A stretch of DNA of 64,000 nucleotides from Pullulanibacillus camelliae (GCF_014642655.1 NZ_BMIR01000021.1:1-64000), one strand, 5' to 3'. Counted from the first letter of the stretch, positions 8,845 through 19,083 are shown. Notes: generated by a model from the letters alone, not told the origin. Made by a program: numbers and translations.

Positions 8845-10212
8845 TTGACTTCAACACACCCGTTTTTAAAAGAACATCGTGAAAAGCATTTGCAAGAATT
8901 AAAGCAATTTCTTAGCATTCCTAGTATCAGCTCCGATTCCTCATATAAGCAAGATGTTCTAAGAGCAGCAGAATGGACAGCTCAAGCTCTTAAAGAAGCA
9001 GGAATGGAAAAGGTTCAAGTGATGGCAACGGATAAGCATCCCGTTGTCTATGGGGAATGGCTCCATGCCGACAATGCACCAACGGTTCTCATTTATGGGC
9101 ATTATGATGTTCAACCTGTCGACCCTATTGAATTATGGGAGACACCGCCATTTGAGCCGACAATACGAGATAATAAGCTCTATGCACGAGGTGCTAGTGA
9201 CGACAAAGGCCAGGTCTTCATGCAGATAAAAGTGATCGAAGCGATCATGCAAACCGAAGGCAAATTGCCAGTGAACGTTAAATTTATCTATGAGGGTGAA
9301 GAGGAAATCGGCAGCCCCAGTCTTGATCCTTTTGTAGAAGCCCATCAAGAGCTATTAGCCGCTGATCTCCTGCTCGTTTCCGATACAACAATGGTAGGTG
9401 AAGGACAACCCTCCATCTGCTACGGACTTCGTGGATTAACAGGACTACAGATTGACATCAAAGGAGCTGCAAGTGACCTCCATTCAGGATTATATGGCGG
9501 CGCGGTGCAAAACCCACTCCATGCGCTTTCCGAGCTGTTGGCAAGTATGCACGACTCAGAAGGTCATATTTCCATTGAGGGTTTTTATGATAAGGTGCGG
9601 CCTTTAAATAAAGAAGAAATCACTACCTATCAACACTTAAGTGATGATGAAGCATTAAAAAAACAGCTGGGTATTTCTGAACTCTTTGGAGAGGCAGGCT
9701 TTTCCACCAAGGCGCGTTTATGGGGACGACCCACCCTTGAAATCAACGGCATTTGGGGCGGATACCAAGGCGAAGGCATAAAAACAGTCATTCCAAGTGA
9801 AGCTCATGCCAAAATCACGTGTCGATTAGTGCCGGACCAAGAGCCGGCAGAGATTGCTCGGGTCATTCAGACGCATATTGAAAAGCATCTTCCGAAGGGT
9901 GTAACTGTTGATGTCACGCTTTTCGATCAAGCCAAGCCTTTTATTACGCCTTATGATCATCCAGCCATCCAAGCAGCGGGCCAATCTTTAGAAAAAGTAT
10001 ATCAACATGAGGTTCTCTTTACGCGCATGGGGGGTTCGGTTCCTGTCGTGGAAACCTTTAACACGTTGCTTGGCTTGCCTGCAGTATTAATGGGCTTTGG
10101 ATTGGAAACAGAAAACTTTCACGCCCCAAACGAGCACTTCCATCTTGATAATTTTGATAAGGGAATGGAAACGCTCATCGATTATCTACACCGAATTAAG
10201 GAAGCATTATAG
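8845..10212 (+). CDS. M20-family dipeptidase
   Basis: Cytosolic metallo-dipeptidase of the M20 (ArgE/DapE/ACY1/CPG2) family, 455 residues. The di-zinc site can be read off: GHYDVQP with the first His, the bridging Asp and catalytic Glu in ASDDKGQ and EGEEEIGS, SDTTM, and a C-terminal His near NFHAPNEHF. The dimerisation domain lies about residues 190-340. AAGGGGG sits 7 bases before a TTG at 8845, preferred over an upstream ATG at 8821 that lacks a ribosome site. Length and motifs fit the nonspecific dipeptidase (CNDP-like) subgroup rather than succinyl-diaminopimelate desuccinylase. Confidence 0.86.
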   Translation: MTSTHPFLKEHREKHLQELKQFLSIPSISSDSSYKQDVLRAAEWTAQALKEAGMEKVQVMATDKHPVVYGEWLHADNAPTVLIYGHYDVQPVDPIELWETPPFEPTIRDNKLYARGASDDKGQVFMQIKVIEAIMQTEGKLPVNVKFIYEGEEEIGSPSLDPFVEAHQELLAADLLLVSDTTMVGEGQPSICYGLRGLTGLQIDIKGAASDLHSGLYGGAVQNPLHALSELLASMHDSEGHISIEGFYDKVRPLNKEEITTYQHLSDDEALKKQLGISELFGEAGFSTKARLWGRPTLEINGIWGGYQGEGIKTVIPSEAHAKITCRLVPDQEPAEIARVIQTHIEKHLPKGVTVDVTLFDQAKPFITPYDHPAIQAAGQSLEKVYQHEVLFTRMGGSVPVVETFNTLLGLPAVLMGFGLETENFHAPNEHFHLDNFDKGMETLIDYLHRIKEAL

Positions 10213-10264
10213 GTTCAATAAGAGTGGCGCTAGAGTCCGATTGATGGATGCTAGCGCCTTATAT

Positions 10265-10460
10265 TTTTTTAAAAGATCAGAAAGTATAAAATTATGGTCA
10301 CGAGGACAGTGCGCGATTCCGCTCCAGAGCGCTCGCTTTCCTCATGCCCACACGATGGGGGTAGGGTCAGTCCTTAGTGGCCTCAGCTCACTTTGGAGTG
10401 ATCTATTTGTGCCCCAAGTGGATCTTCGGACACGTGCTGTTCCCGAAGGCGCCAGAGCGT
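10265..10460. repeat. Dispersed repeat, inverted copy
   Basis: The reverse complement of 10265-10350 aligns by eye with 50695-50785 and 33025-33110 (GGAAAGCGAGCG, then a GGAGCGGAA-like word, CCTCGTGACCA, TTTTATACTTTCT). The following TTAGTGGCCTCAGCTCACTTTGGAGTG recurs at about 34040-34065. It separates the dipeptidase from the transposase remnant. Confidence 0.55.
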
Positions 10461-10479
10461 CTTTCGCCCCAATCCAATT

Positions 10480-10905
10480 GAAAACCGACGATGCTTTTGG
10501 TATTAAAACTCTCACTTATGATGTTTTTCCCAATCCAACGGATACACGCACGTTGATTCCTTTTCTAAATAACATCGAGAAACATTTTTTTCGAACTCCC
10601 GCATTATATCGTCGCAGACGCCGGTTATGGAAGGGAATCCTCGAAGAGTTTATGACAATGAGAAATGAGAACCACAAAAAGAAACGATTAGAAAACAGCT
10701 TTTGGAAGAGAAAACTGGTGAAATCTACGGCAAGCGTAAAAGTGACGTAGAACCAGTTTTTGGATTTCTGAAGGCGAATTTGCGTTTCACTCGTATGTCA
10801 GTGTAAAGCAAAGAGAAAGTAGAAAATGAATTCGGCTTTGCGTTTATGGCAGTGAACTTAAGAAAGTACACTGCCAAAACGCTAAATATAGCGATTGATG
10901 AATAA
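10480..10905 (+). pseudogene. Decayed IS1182-family transposase
   Basis: Pieces of one transposase appear in shifting frames. First comes TYDVFPNPTDTRTLIPFL, then VADAGYG, the signature around a catalytic Asp, one frame over. Then EEKTGEIYGKRKSDVEPVFG and the conserved C-terminus ENEFGFAFMAVNLRKYTAK follow. At least one frameshift, two or three nonsense codons and an internal deletion of the central region are visible, and the N-terminal part is missing. Insertion-sequence ends were not identified. The C-terminal motifs are characteristic of IS1182-type elements. It is inactive. Confidence 0.8.
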
Positions 10906-10912
10906 TTCAACT

Positions 10913-10958
10913 AAAAAAGGTTCCCATCATCCAAAAATAGATAACGGGAGCCTTTTTT
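10913..10958 (-). terminator. Terminator of aconitase gene
   Basis: AAAAAAGGtTCCC (10913-10925) pairs with GGGAgCCTTTTTT (10946-10957). Both arms end in A or T runs, so it can work in both directions. It lies 58 bases past the aconitase stop codon. Confidence 0.7.
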
Positions 10959-11015
10959 CATTTTTTTTGACTAGTTATGTTCCAGCCTCTTTTGATATAT
11001 TTTATAGCAAAACAC

Positions 11016-13751
11016 TTACTTAGCTTCTTGGAATTTACGACGAAGGACCATTTGTAAGATACCACCGTGACGATAGTAGTCAACGTCCACATCGCTATCA
11101 AAACGAAGCGTAGCTTCAAAGGTTTTGCTGTTGCCAGCTTCGTCCGTTGCAGTAACCGTAACGGTTTGACGTGGTTTAACATGATCGTCAACATCAACCG
11201 AGAAAGTTTCTTTTCCTGTTAAGCCAAGAGTTTCAGCGTTTTCGCCTTCTTTGTATTGCAATGGCATGACACCCATACAAACAAGGTTAGAGCGGTGAAT
11301 TCTTTCATAGCTTTCAGCAATGACAAGCTTGATGCCAAGAAGGTTCGTACCTTTAGCTGCCCAGTCACGGGATGACCCCATACCGTAATCGACACCAGCA
11401 AGAACGACAAGACCTGTGCCATCTTCTTTATATTTCATTGCCGCATCATACCAAGGAAGAATTTCTCCTGTTGGCCAGTATGGCGCAAAGCCACCTTCTG
11501 TACCAGGAGCCAGCTCGTTGCGAATACGAATATTGGCAAATGTTCCACGCATCATCACTTCATGGTTACCACGACGGGAACCGAAGGAATTGAAGTCACG
11601 TGGTTCGACACCATGCTCAATCAAGTACTTTCCAGCAGGACCGTTTTTAGCAATGGCACCAGCTGGTGAAATGTGATCCGTTGTTACCGAATCCCCAAGC
11701 TTAGCAATCGCACGCAAGCCTTTAAGTGGTTTGATTGGCTCTGGATCGATAGATAAATTTTCGAAGAATGGTGGGTTTTGAATATAAGTTGATTCACTAT
11801 CCCAATCATAAAGCTCGCCTGTACTTGTTTCCAAGTTGTTCCAGCGTTCATTTTCTTCGAAGACATGCTCGTATTCTTTCTTAAACATTTCTGGGCTAAC
11901 TGACTTGCTAAGCACTTCTTCGATTTCAGCAGAGGTGGGCCAAATGTCTTTAAAGTAGACATCATTGCCATCTTTATCCTTACCGAAGGAGTCTTTTTCA
12001 AGATCAAAGTTTACAGAACCAGCAAGAGCATAAGCCACAACTAGAGGTGGTGAAGCCAAGTAGTTCGCACGTACGAGCGGGTGAATACGTCCTTCAAAGT
12101 TACGGTTACCTGAAAGAACTGACGCAACCGTCATATCTTCTTTTGTGATGGCTTCTTCGACTTCATCTAATAATGGACCAGAGTTACCGATACATGTTGT
12201 ACAGCCATAACCGACAACATTGAAGCCAAGCTCATCAAGATATGGAAGAAGACCGGCATCTTTAAGGTAGTCTGTAACGACCTTAGAGCCTGGAGCTAAA
12301 CTTGTTTTGACGTAACCAGGGACCTTAAGTCCTTTTTCAACAGCTTTTTTCGCCACAAGCCCTGCTCCGAGCATAACGCTTGGGTTTGAGGTATTCGTAC
12401 AGCTTGTGATCGCCGCGATAACAACGTCACCTGTTTTCAACTCTTCTTTGCGACCATCTTTATAGCTGATCGTTGATTTTTTATTGATTTCGTCCTCTCC
12501 AAGTCCAAAACCATGAACGCCTGCTTCACGAGTTAAAGCATTTTGGAATTCTTTTTTCATATCAGAAAGCACAATGCGATCTTGTGGGCGCTTAGGTCCA
12601 GCTAGAGATGGAACGATTTCAGAAAGGTTCAATTCTATAACTTTGGTAAACTTAGGATCAGCTTTATCAGGTGTATAGAAAAGACCGTTTTCTTTACAAT
12701 ACGTTTCAACAAGCTTAATTTGTTCCTCGCTACGACCTGTTAGTCTCATGTAGTTAAGGGTTTCATCATCTACAGGGAAGAAGGTCGCTGTCGCACCGTT
12801 CTCTGGAGACATGTTGGAAATGGTTGCACGGTCAGAGAGTGACATCTGTGCCATACCAGGACCAAAGAATTCGACAAATTTACCGACTACTTTTTCTTCG
12901 CGAAGAATTTGCGTAACAACAAGCGCCAAGTCGGTTGCTGTTGTTCCGTTTGGAAGCTCACCTGTTAAGCGAACACCAATGACTTCTGGAACTGGAATGT
13001 AAGAAGGTTGACCAAGCATACCCGCTTCCGCTTCGATGCCGCCCACACCCCAACCAAGAACACCAATACCATTGATCATCGTGGTATGAGAATCAGTACC
13101 AACGAGAGTATCAGGGAATGCGATATATTCACCATCGCCTTCTTCGAGACCATGAACCACAGAAGCTAAATATTCAAGGTTAACTTGGTGAACGATACCT
13201 GTTGCTGGTGGAACCGCACGGTAATTTTCAAAGGCGTTTTGCGCCCATTTCAAAAACTTATAGCGTTCAATATTGCGTTCAAATTCACGCTCCATATTGA
13301 ACTTCAAAGCATCATTGGAAGCAAAACGGTCAACTTGCACCGAGTGGTCAACAACAAGGTCAACCGGCTTTTCTGGATTGATTTTTTGTGGGTCACCACC
13401 CATGTCTGCCATCGCTTTACGTAAGGAAGCAAGGTCTACTACAGCAGGCACACCCGTAAAGTCTTGTAAAATAATACGTGAAGGATTGAAAGGAACGTCG
13501 ATATCATTATTTAATGCGTCCGTTCCCCATTTTGCTAGATTTTCAACATGCTCTTTTTTAATTACTTTACCATCATATTGACGTAGGACAGATTCAAGCA
13601 ATACTTTGACGGAATAAGGAAGTCTTTCGATATCTCCGTATTGCTTCAATGCATCAAGCTTGTAGTAATTGTACGTTTTGCCATTGACAGTAAACGTATC
13701 ACGTGCTTGATAGACATCATTTTTCTTTCTGTCTTGTACAGATACTGACAT
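11016..13751 (-). CDS. acnA: Aconitate hydratase (aconitase A)
   Basis: TCA-cycle enzyme that isomerises citrate to isocitrate through a [4Fe-4S] cluster; 911 residues, the usual length of the cytosolic AcnA/CitB type. Cluster cysteines are in [10 protein letters not shown] and [12 protein letters not shown], and substrate-binding arginines in [14 protein letters not shown] and [14 protein letters not shown] three codons upstream opens the reading frame, but AAAGGAG stands 8 bases before the ATG at 13751. In B. subtilis the apo-protein also binds iron-responsive RNA; whether that holds here is not visible. Confidence 0.97.
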   Translation of the reverse strand: MSVSVQDRKKNDVYQARDTFTVNGKTYNYYKLDALKQYGDIERLPYSVKVLLESVLRQYDGKVIKKEHVENLAKWGTDALNNDIDVPFNPSRIILQDFTGVPAVVDLASLRKAMADMGGDPQKINPEKPVDLVVDHSVQVDRFASNDALKFNMEREFERNIERYKFLKWAQNAFENYRAVPPATGIVHQVNLEYLASVVHGLEEGDGEYIAFPDTLVGTDSHTTMINGIGVLGWGVGGIEAEAGMLGQPSYIPVPEVIGVRLTGELPNGTTATDLALVVTQILREEKVVGKFVEFFGPGMAQMSLSDRATISNMSPENGATATFFPVDDETLNYMRLTGRSEEQIKLVETYCKENGLFYTPDKADPKFTKVIELNLSEIVPSLAGPKRPQDRIVLSDMKKEFQNALTREAGVHGFGLGEDEINKKSTISYKDGRKEELKTGDVVIAAITSCTNTSNPSVMLGAGLVAKKAVEKGLKVPGYVKTSLAPGSKVVTDYLKDAGLLPYLDELGFNVVGYGCTTCIGNSGPLLDEVEEAITKEDMTVASVLSGNRNFEGRIHPLVRANYLASPPLVVAYALAGSVNFDLEKDSFGKDKDGNDVYFKDIWPTSAEIEEVLSKSVSPEMFKKEYEHVFEENERWNNLETSTGELYDWDSESTYIQNPPFFENLSIDPEPIKPLKGLRAIAKLGDSVTTDHISPAGAIAKNGPAGKYLIEHGVEPRDFNSFGSRRGNHEVMMRGTFANIRIRNELAPGTEGGFAPYWPTGEILPWYDAAMKYKEDGTGLVVLAGVDYGMGSSRDWAAKGTNLLGIKLVIAESYERIHRSNLVCMGVMPLQYKEGENAETLGLTGKETFSVDVDDHVKPRQTVTVTATDEAGNSKTFEATLRFDSDVDVDYYRHGGILQMVLRRKFQEAK

Positions 13752-13858
13752 GTGTTTCACTCCTTTACATCTCTATCAATAAGACATCACCTATCATTTT
13801 AATAGAAAATATGACATAAGTAAAATACAATGACGTTATTAACAGTCATAAGTTTTCC

Positions 13859-15277
13859 TTATTGACTGTAAGAACGGCCATTCAAGCGCTTAAAAGCGTC
13901 TACAATGACAGAGAGCTGCTTCTCCCTAATCGTGCGCACATCGAGTAGAAGACGGTTCTCTTCCACCCTACCAACAATGGCTGGTTGCTGCGCTCTTAAT
14001 GCCCTCGCCAAACCTTCAGCAGAATATCTAGCGGCTTGGACGACAACGGCATAGCTAGGCAGGGTTACATCCGGCATGGTGCCGCCTCCGACATAAGCCT
14101 CGGTGGCTTGCACCGCTGCCCCAATCCCTTCTAACGCATTCAATCCAGTGCATAAACAGCCCGCTCGCTCATGTAACGTTTCTTCATCAACAATGATATC
14201 CTGAATCGTTGGCAGTGTGGCTTCAAGTGTGGCTTGATTTAAATACGCCTGCAGGGTCATAGCCAATGCCGCAAGTGTCATCTTATCGGTACGCAAGGTT
14301 CGCATAAGCTGATGCTTTTTCAAACGATCAATATAACTTTTTTTCCCTAAAATGATCCCGGCTTGGGGGCCGCCCAAGAGTTTATCCCCACTCATCGAAA
14401 CCAGATCGGCTCCCTGTGCAAGAATCGCTTGTACAGTCGGTTCCTCACCAATCCCCTTTTGTTCAAATGGGTAAAAAGCACCGCTGCCCAAATCCTCGTA
14501 GTATAGGATATTTCGCTCCTGAGCGAGTGTAATAAGCTCTTCCCTTGGCACTTCTGCAGTGAATCCAGACATTTTAAAATTACTGTGATGGACCTTAAGC
14601 ACCATGGCTGTTTGATCATTGATAGCCTCTATATAATCCTGCTCATGGGTTTTGTTAGTCGTGCCCACCTCTATTAAATGCGCGTCACTTTCCTCCATGA
14701 TTGAAGAAATGCGAAATGATCCACCGATTTCAATGAGTTCACCTCTGGAGACAATGACTTCTCGATGCTTGGCATAAGCTCTGAGGATTAGGAAAACAGC
14801 AGCCGCATTATTATTGACAACCAATGCTGCTTCCGCACCGGTTAAAAGCGTGAGCAACTGCTCCACTTTTTCATTTCGGGAGCCACGTCGGCCCGTTGTC
14901 AGGTCAAATTCTAAATCACTATAGCCAGCTGCCACCTTACTCATCGCGGCGGCAGCCTCTTCATTCAATCGAGCACGGCCAAGATTCGTGTGGAGTACAA
15001 TACCTGTAGCGTTAATCACAGCTTGAAAGGCAGTGGCTGTCAGCGTATCATGGCGCTTTTTGAGCTCTTCCATGATGTCTCCTAAAAGCTCTTCACGCGT
15101 CATTGGCTTTGATAGTTTACTGCCTTTGAGAAGCGCCCCTCTTTTTTCCTGCACGATCTCTTGAGCCAAACGGGTCAAATAGTGCACATCCATCTTTCCC
15201 TCTTGCACTAAATCAGCAAAGGCTCGCTGATCTTGTATTTGTTTTATTGATGGAAGATGCCTTATCCATTCAGACAT
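13859..15277 (-). CDS. selA: L-seryl-tRNA(Sec) selenium transferase
   Basis: PLP enzyme that converts seryl-tRNA(Sec) to selenocysteinyl-tRNA(Sec) with selenophosphate. The 472-residue protein has the normal bacterial SelA length. The N-terminal tRNA-recognition domain (about 1-70) is followed by a fold-type I core with NATGIVLHTNLGRARL at about 92-107, SDLEFDLTTGRRGSR, and the PLP lysine in MSGDKLLGGPQAG at about 302. GGTGAAGCA precedes the ATG. It is divergent from selD with 166 bases between the start codons, so the two may share a control region. Together with selB, selC and selD it completes the Sec pathway in this window. Confidence 0.95.
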   Translation of the reverse strand: MSEWIRHLPSIKQIQDQRAFADLVQEGKMDVHYLTRLAQEIVQEKRGALLKGSKLSKPMTREELLGDIMEELKKRHDTLTATAFQAVINATGIVLHTNLGRARLNEEAAAAMSKVAAGYSDLEFDLTTGRRGSRNEKVEQLLTLLTGAEAALVVNNNAAAVFLILRAYAKHREVIVSRGELIEIGGSFRISSIMEESDAHLIEVGTTNKTHEQDYIEAINDQTAMVLKVHHSNFKMSGFTAEVPREELITLAQERNILYYEDLGSGAFYPFEQKGIGEEPTVQAILAQGADLVSMSGDKLLGGPQAGIILGKKSYIDRLKKHQLMRTLRTDKMTLAALAMTLQAYLNQATLEATLPTIQDIIVDEETLHERAGCLCTGLNALEGIGAAVQATEAYVGGGTMPDVTLPSYAVVVQAARYSAEGLARALRAQQPAIVGRVEENRLLLDVRTIREKQLSVIVDAFKRLNGRSYSQ

Positions 15278-15443
15278 TGCTTCACCTGCTTTACAAATCG
15301 AGTCAATTCAGATTATACTTTATCAAATTTTTGGTATAGTATTCATTGTAGTCCATTCTACACTTGGATAAAAGAAAACGCCCGTTCAAAGCGACGTTAG
15401 GTCTCTTTACCACAGCGGGAACAAAGAAGGAGGAGAGGACCAC

Positions 15444-16490
15444 ATGACAAATCCAATACGTTTAACTCACCTATCATCCAAAGCTGGCTGAGGCTGCAAA
15501 CTAAGTCCTGAGGACTTGACGCACGTGTTGCGTCGTTTACCTAAACAAAAAGAAGATCCGAATCTCCTTGTCGGCAACGATACATCGGATGATGGCGGTG
15601 TCTATAAATTAACAGATGATGTTGCGCTCGTTCAATCATTGGATTATTTTACACCAATTGTTGACGATCCGTACATGTTTGGACAAGTCGCTGCTGCAAA
15701 TGCCTTGAGCGATATTTATGCCATGGGCGGCACACCTAAAACTGTACTTAATATTGTTGGTTACTCTGTATCAGAACTCGGCTCTGAGATGCTCACTGAC
15801 ATTCTACGAGGAGCCAGCGATAAAGTCGCTGAAGCAGGTGCAATCACCATTGGGGGGCATTCCATTGATGACTCAGAACCCAAATTTGGGCTTTCTGTCA
15901 CAGGTATCGTTCATCCTGATCACATTTATAAAAATGTCGGGGCAAAGCCAGGCGATTTCCTTGTGCTGACAAAACCCATCGGTGTCGGCATCCATACCAC
16001 AGCCATTAAAAGAGATCAATCCACTCCTGAGCAAATAGCGACAGTCACTCAAACGATGGCGCTGCTTAATAAAACAGCTGGAGAAAGTCTCAAAATGTTT
16101 TCCCCTCACGCCGTGACCGATGTTACAGGCTTTGGTCTATTAGGCCATGCTAAAGAGGTCGCCGAAGGCAGTGGCGTCACCTTACAGCTTGACTATGATG
16201 CTGTACCAATCTTGGCCGGCACTGAAGACCTTGCCCTTGCGGATGTTGTCCCAGGTGGCTCGAAGAAAAACTTAAAATGGTTAGCTGATAGCGTGGACTT
16301 CGCTTCCCGTTTGCAGGCACACCAGCGTCTCATCTTAGCTGATGCTGTCACATCAGGTGGCTTGCTTGTCAGTCTGAGTCCATCAGAGGCCAGAGCCTAT
16401 GTCCAAACACTTCATGATAAAGGGATTGATCAGGCAGCCATTATTGGACAGGTTGTCGAACAAGAGAAAAAATGGATCACAGTCAAATAG
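15444..16490 (+). CDS. selD: Selenide, water dikinase (selenophosphate synthetase), selenocysteine-containing
   Basis: Makes selenophosphate from selenide and ATP for SelA and MnmH. The ATG at 15444 follows AAGGAGGAG. Translation meets an in-frame TGA at 15489-15491, codon 16, in the motif KAG-U-GCKLSPED. This is exactly where SelD proteins carry the catalytic Cys or Sec, followed by the essential Lys. Read as Sec the protein has 348 residues, full family length. Without read-through the frame could only begin at a TTG at 15516 and would lack the active-site loop. ATP-binding segments LVGNDTSDDGGVY, SLDYFTPIVDDP and GGHSIDDSEPKFG follow. A SECIS-like hairpin lies just after the UGA. A conventional annotation would truncate or discard the 5' end. 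Confidence 0.95.
15489..15534 (+). promoter_or_regulatory. Bacterial SECIS element in selD
   Basis: After the UGA (15489-15491) comes GTCC-TGA-GGAC (15505-15515) and then a perfect 6-bp stem GACGCA/TGCGTC (15518-15523 with 15529-15534) with loop CGTGT. The loop begins 32 bases after the UGA and has G as its second base. This fits the published bacterial SECIS rule of a G within the first two loop bases and a UGA-to-loop distance of about 16-37 bases. It should be bound by the SelB encoded next to it. Confidence 0.8.
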
Positions 16491-16522
16491 AGTTGCTCAA
16501 GTAAAGAGCAACTCTATTTTTT
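16489..16522 (+). terminator. Terminator of selD
   Basis: A perfect 10-bp stem AGAGTTGCTC/GAGCAACTCT (16489-16498 with 16506-16515) is followed by ATTTTTT on the plus strand. It overlaps the selD stop codon and separates selD from the convergent selB. Confidence 0.85.
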
Positions 16523-16529
16523 ATGTCGC

Positions 16530-18413
16530 CTACAGCCAGCGCCTTGAATGTCCCTCTCTTGTAGTTATCTTAAGGGCATCACACATTTCCAAAAATGGAA
16601 TGAGATATTTTCTTGATAGCTCAAGCACTTCCCGTGCTTCTTGTAGCGTAAAAACCTCCGCCGTCTTTTGGCGCAGCTGTTCAATCGCATGAGTAAACAC
16701 TGACTTATCTACAAGCTGATCTTCTTCAATTTGCAGAGCTTCTCCTGAATTGAGTAAAAAATATTTGTAATCCGTTGCGATATCCTCGGGTAACTGGAAA
16801 TGTTGCACAATATGAGCCCAGCCTGCTGCTTGCAGTCCCGATCCCTTTAGTTGTTCCTTTACCTGCTCAAGGCGCCTTGCCCATTCCTTTGGATAGTGTG
16901 GAACAAAGTAGCTCCAACTGACCAGAGGACCATGATAGACGACTTGTTTATCGGCCACTAACTGCTGAGCAAGTGTCTGGGTAATTTCTGCCGGCGCAGG
17001 CGATCGACTAAACCATTCACTGCGTGGCATGCCGAATTTTAGTGGATAGCGCTCATGATAAGTCTTTAAAATGTCAAGCAGGCTCTCTATATAGTAGCTG
17101 TATGTCTCGCCCAATAAATATTGCTTGGAGTCGATGGCTATGATTTTTTGATCAGCCTGTAATTGTTGCAGCAGCTGGTGTCCTTCATCTTCATAAAAGG
17201 AGCGTATGGCGGCTTTTAAATTCTCTTCGGACATGACTTGCTGTTTTTCAAGCGCGGCAAGTAGAAGGGTTTCAGGTGTGCCTTTTGCCAAGAGAGACAA
17301 TTGTTCAACCGTTTGCTCACCAAAACGATGCTTAGGTGCATCCGCATCTAAAACCTCTCCACCGCCAATGGTTTCTGCAGGCGTTGGGCGCCTTAAAATA
17401 AAGCGATCTCCTCTTTGCGTCACGACTTGTGCATCGAGCGCTAACTGGGCAACAACAGACGTCCCCTCTTTCAAGCGCTGGCGATCGAATAAGATCAAGT
17501 TTCCTCTCACCTGCGAGGTGCCAATATGCAAAGTAATGGGCATCCTTTGTTTAAGAGGGGTTTGCAATGAGGACAAAGTGTGTAATTGAATATCAATGCG
17601 TTGTGTCACATGATAGGCGCCGGGAGTGACAAGGACATCTCCCCTTTTCACTTCAGACTGCTCTACGCCCGCAACATTCACAGCAACACGCTGTCCTGAG
17701 ATGGCTTCATTTACGCGTTCATGATGGACCTGAAGCTGTTTAATCCGGAGCTTTTTATGAGCGGGAAGGAGCTCATAGTTTCCTTGATTTGTAATCTTCC
17801 CATCAAAAATAGTCCCTCTAATAATGGTCCCATGACCATGTAACGTAAAGACATCATCAATGGGCAGACGTAAGCTTTTTCCATATCCTTTATACCTTAC
17901 TGTCATGGCTGTCTCTCTAATCGCCTGTTTCAATGTCTCAATTCCTCGTCCAGAAAGACTATCCACGCAGTATATCGCAGCATTTTCATAAATTGATCCT
18001 TGAATGTATTCCACAATTTCATGCTGTGCAAGAGAAAGCATCTCCGCATCCACTTTATCGCTTTTTGTCACAACAAATAGCGCTGGAGTAATGCCTAGGA
18101 GCTCTAAAATCGCCAAGTGTTCCCTCGTCTGTGGCATCATCCCTTCATCAGCCGCAATGACAAATAAAGCGACATCAACGCCCGCAACTCCGGCAATCAT
18201 CTTTCGGATAAAGCGTTCATGCCCCGGAACATCAATAACAGCTGCGCGCCAGCCTGGTTCTAGATCAAAAAAGGCATATCCATTTTCAATGGAGATATTC
18301 CGCTCCTTTTCCTCCGCTAATCGGTCCGTTTCAATATGAGTTAATGCTTTTGTTAATGCTGTTTTTCCATGATCGATATGTCCTGCAACACCAATGGTGA
18401 TGGGTCTTTTCAT
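16530..18413 (-). CDS. selB: Selenocysteine-specific elongation factor
   Basis: GTPase that carries Sec-tRNA(Sec) to the ribosome and binds the SECIS hairpin in mRNA. The 627-residue protein has the EF-Tu-like G domain first: P-loop GHIDHGKT at about 12-19, DVPGHE at about 61-66 and TKSD at about 117-120. Beta-barrel domains follow, then four C-terminal winged-helix modules (about 370-627) that bind SECIS RNA. GGTGAG sits 5 bases before the ATG; a GTG one codon earlier is less likely. It converges on selD and is not in one operon with selA. The upstream region (18414 onward) has AT-rich sequence but no promoter I would call. Confidence 0.95.
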   Translation of the reverse strand: MKRPITIGVAGHIDHGKTALTKALTHIETDRLAEEKERNISIENGYAFFDLEPGWRAAVIDVPGHERFIRKMIAGVAGVDVALFVIAADEGMMPQTREHLAILELLGITPALFVVTKSDKVDAEMLSLAQHEIVEYIQGSIYENAAIYCVDSLSGRGIETLKQAIRETAMTVRYKGYGKSLRLPIDDVFTLHGHGTIIRGTIFDGKITNQGNYELLPAHKKLRIKQLQVHHERVNEAISGQRVAVNVAGVEQSEVKRGDVLVTPGAYHVTQRIDIQLHTLSSLQTPLKQRMPITLHIGTSQVRGNLILFDRQRLKEGTSVVAQLALDAQVVTQRGDRFILRRPTPAETIGGGEVLDADAPKHRFGEQTVEQLSLLAKGTPETLLLAALEKQQVMSEENLKAAIRSFYEDEGHQLLQQLQADQKIIAIDSKQYLLGETYSYYIESLLDILKTYHERYPLKFGMPRSEWFSRSPAPAEITQTLAQQLVADKQVVYHGPLVSWSYFVPHYPKEWARRLEQVKEQLKGSGLQAAGWAHIVQHFQLPEDIATDYKYFLLNSGEALQIEEDQLVDKSVFTHAIEQLRQKTAEVFTLQEAREVLELSRKYLIPFLEMCDALKITTREGHSRRWL

Positions 18414-18718
18414 CACTGCTCACCTTATCCTTAATCGGTACTATATAAGGTATTATAACGCAATCCAAGGGAAATAAAGAAGATTTGGCTTTCACCACTG
18501 CCAGTACACCGGACGTGATTATACAATCATAAGGGAGACCTGCAAGCCCTCAAGAAGTGAAAGACAAGCCGGAGCTATACGATCATCCTTAAAGAACGTC
18601 AGCAAAAGGGATAAATTCTAATTGTACAAAAAACTATGCCTTCCTCCCCTATTTGCTTACTGTTGCTTTGTCAGGTTCGTTAACTATACAAGGTGATCAA
18701 ATGTAAAAATAAATGGAC

Positions 18719-18747
18719 TTGACATTTCCCAATCGCTATCATACGAT
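18719..18747 (+). promoter_or_regulatory. Promoter of the trpS leader
   Basis: A consensus TTGACA (18719-18724) and TACGAT (18742-18747) with 17-base spacing lie directly upstream of the T-box leader. Bases 18414-18700 hold no gene or other site that I can support. Confidence 0.7.
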
Positions 18748-18789
18748 TATCAACATAAAAAACGAAAAAATGAAATCAATGCAATGAGG

Positions 18790-19005
18790 AAGAAAAGTAA
18801 GCGTGCGTAAGGATTTTCTAGAGAGCAGGCATCAAGGTGGAAGGCCTGTAATCCCCGTCGCTGAATGGGCTTCTGAGCTTCTATCCCGAACATTAGAGTA
18901 GGGATGGGCGGCACCAACCGTTAACATGGCTTAAAGTGCGCTTAACTAGCGAATAAAGGTGGTACCACGGGTTCCTCGTCCTTTTTTTGGATGAGGGACC
19001 TTTTT
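18790..19005 (+). promoter_or_regulatory. T-box riboswitch (tRNA-Trp sensing)
   Basis: Stem I begins near AGAGAGCAGGC (about 18820) and contains the apical GGTGGAAGGCC. The T-box AAGGTGGTACCACGG is at about 18956-18970. The terminator is a 12-bp stem with two G-U pairs (18970-18981 with 18989-19000), loop TTTTTTT and tail TTTTT. A TGG at 18866-18868 in the GAATGGGC part of stem I is the probable specifier, matching the downstream gene. Uncharged tRNA-Trp should stabilise the antiterminator and raise trpS expression. Confidence 0.9.
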
Positions 19006-19083
19006 GTATGACTGAGGTTCAACACGATGCCCTCTTTGCAGAACGGTGAAGAGCGGGCAGCTTTAATTATTGGAGGGAATCAT

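Noticed and set aside
10097-10750. A 217-residue plus-strand open frame after the dipeptidase
   Set aside because: It begins inside the dipeptidase gene in another frame, runs through repeat DNA and only its end matches a transposase; it is a chance fusion of unrelated pieces.
15516-16490. selD starting at the TTG at 15516 as an ordinary shorter protein
   Set aside because: It would lack the catalytic residue and Lys, has no ribosome site, and the upstream frame through UGA has AAGGAGGAG, an ATG and the conserved active-site loop.
13859-18413. A single selA-selD-selB operon
   Set aside because: selD is on the opposite strand to selA and selB and ends in its own terminator, so at least three transcripts are needed.
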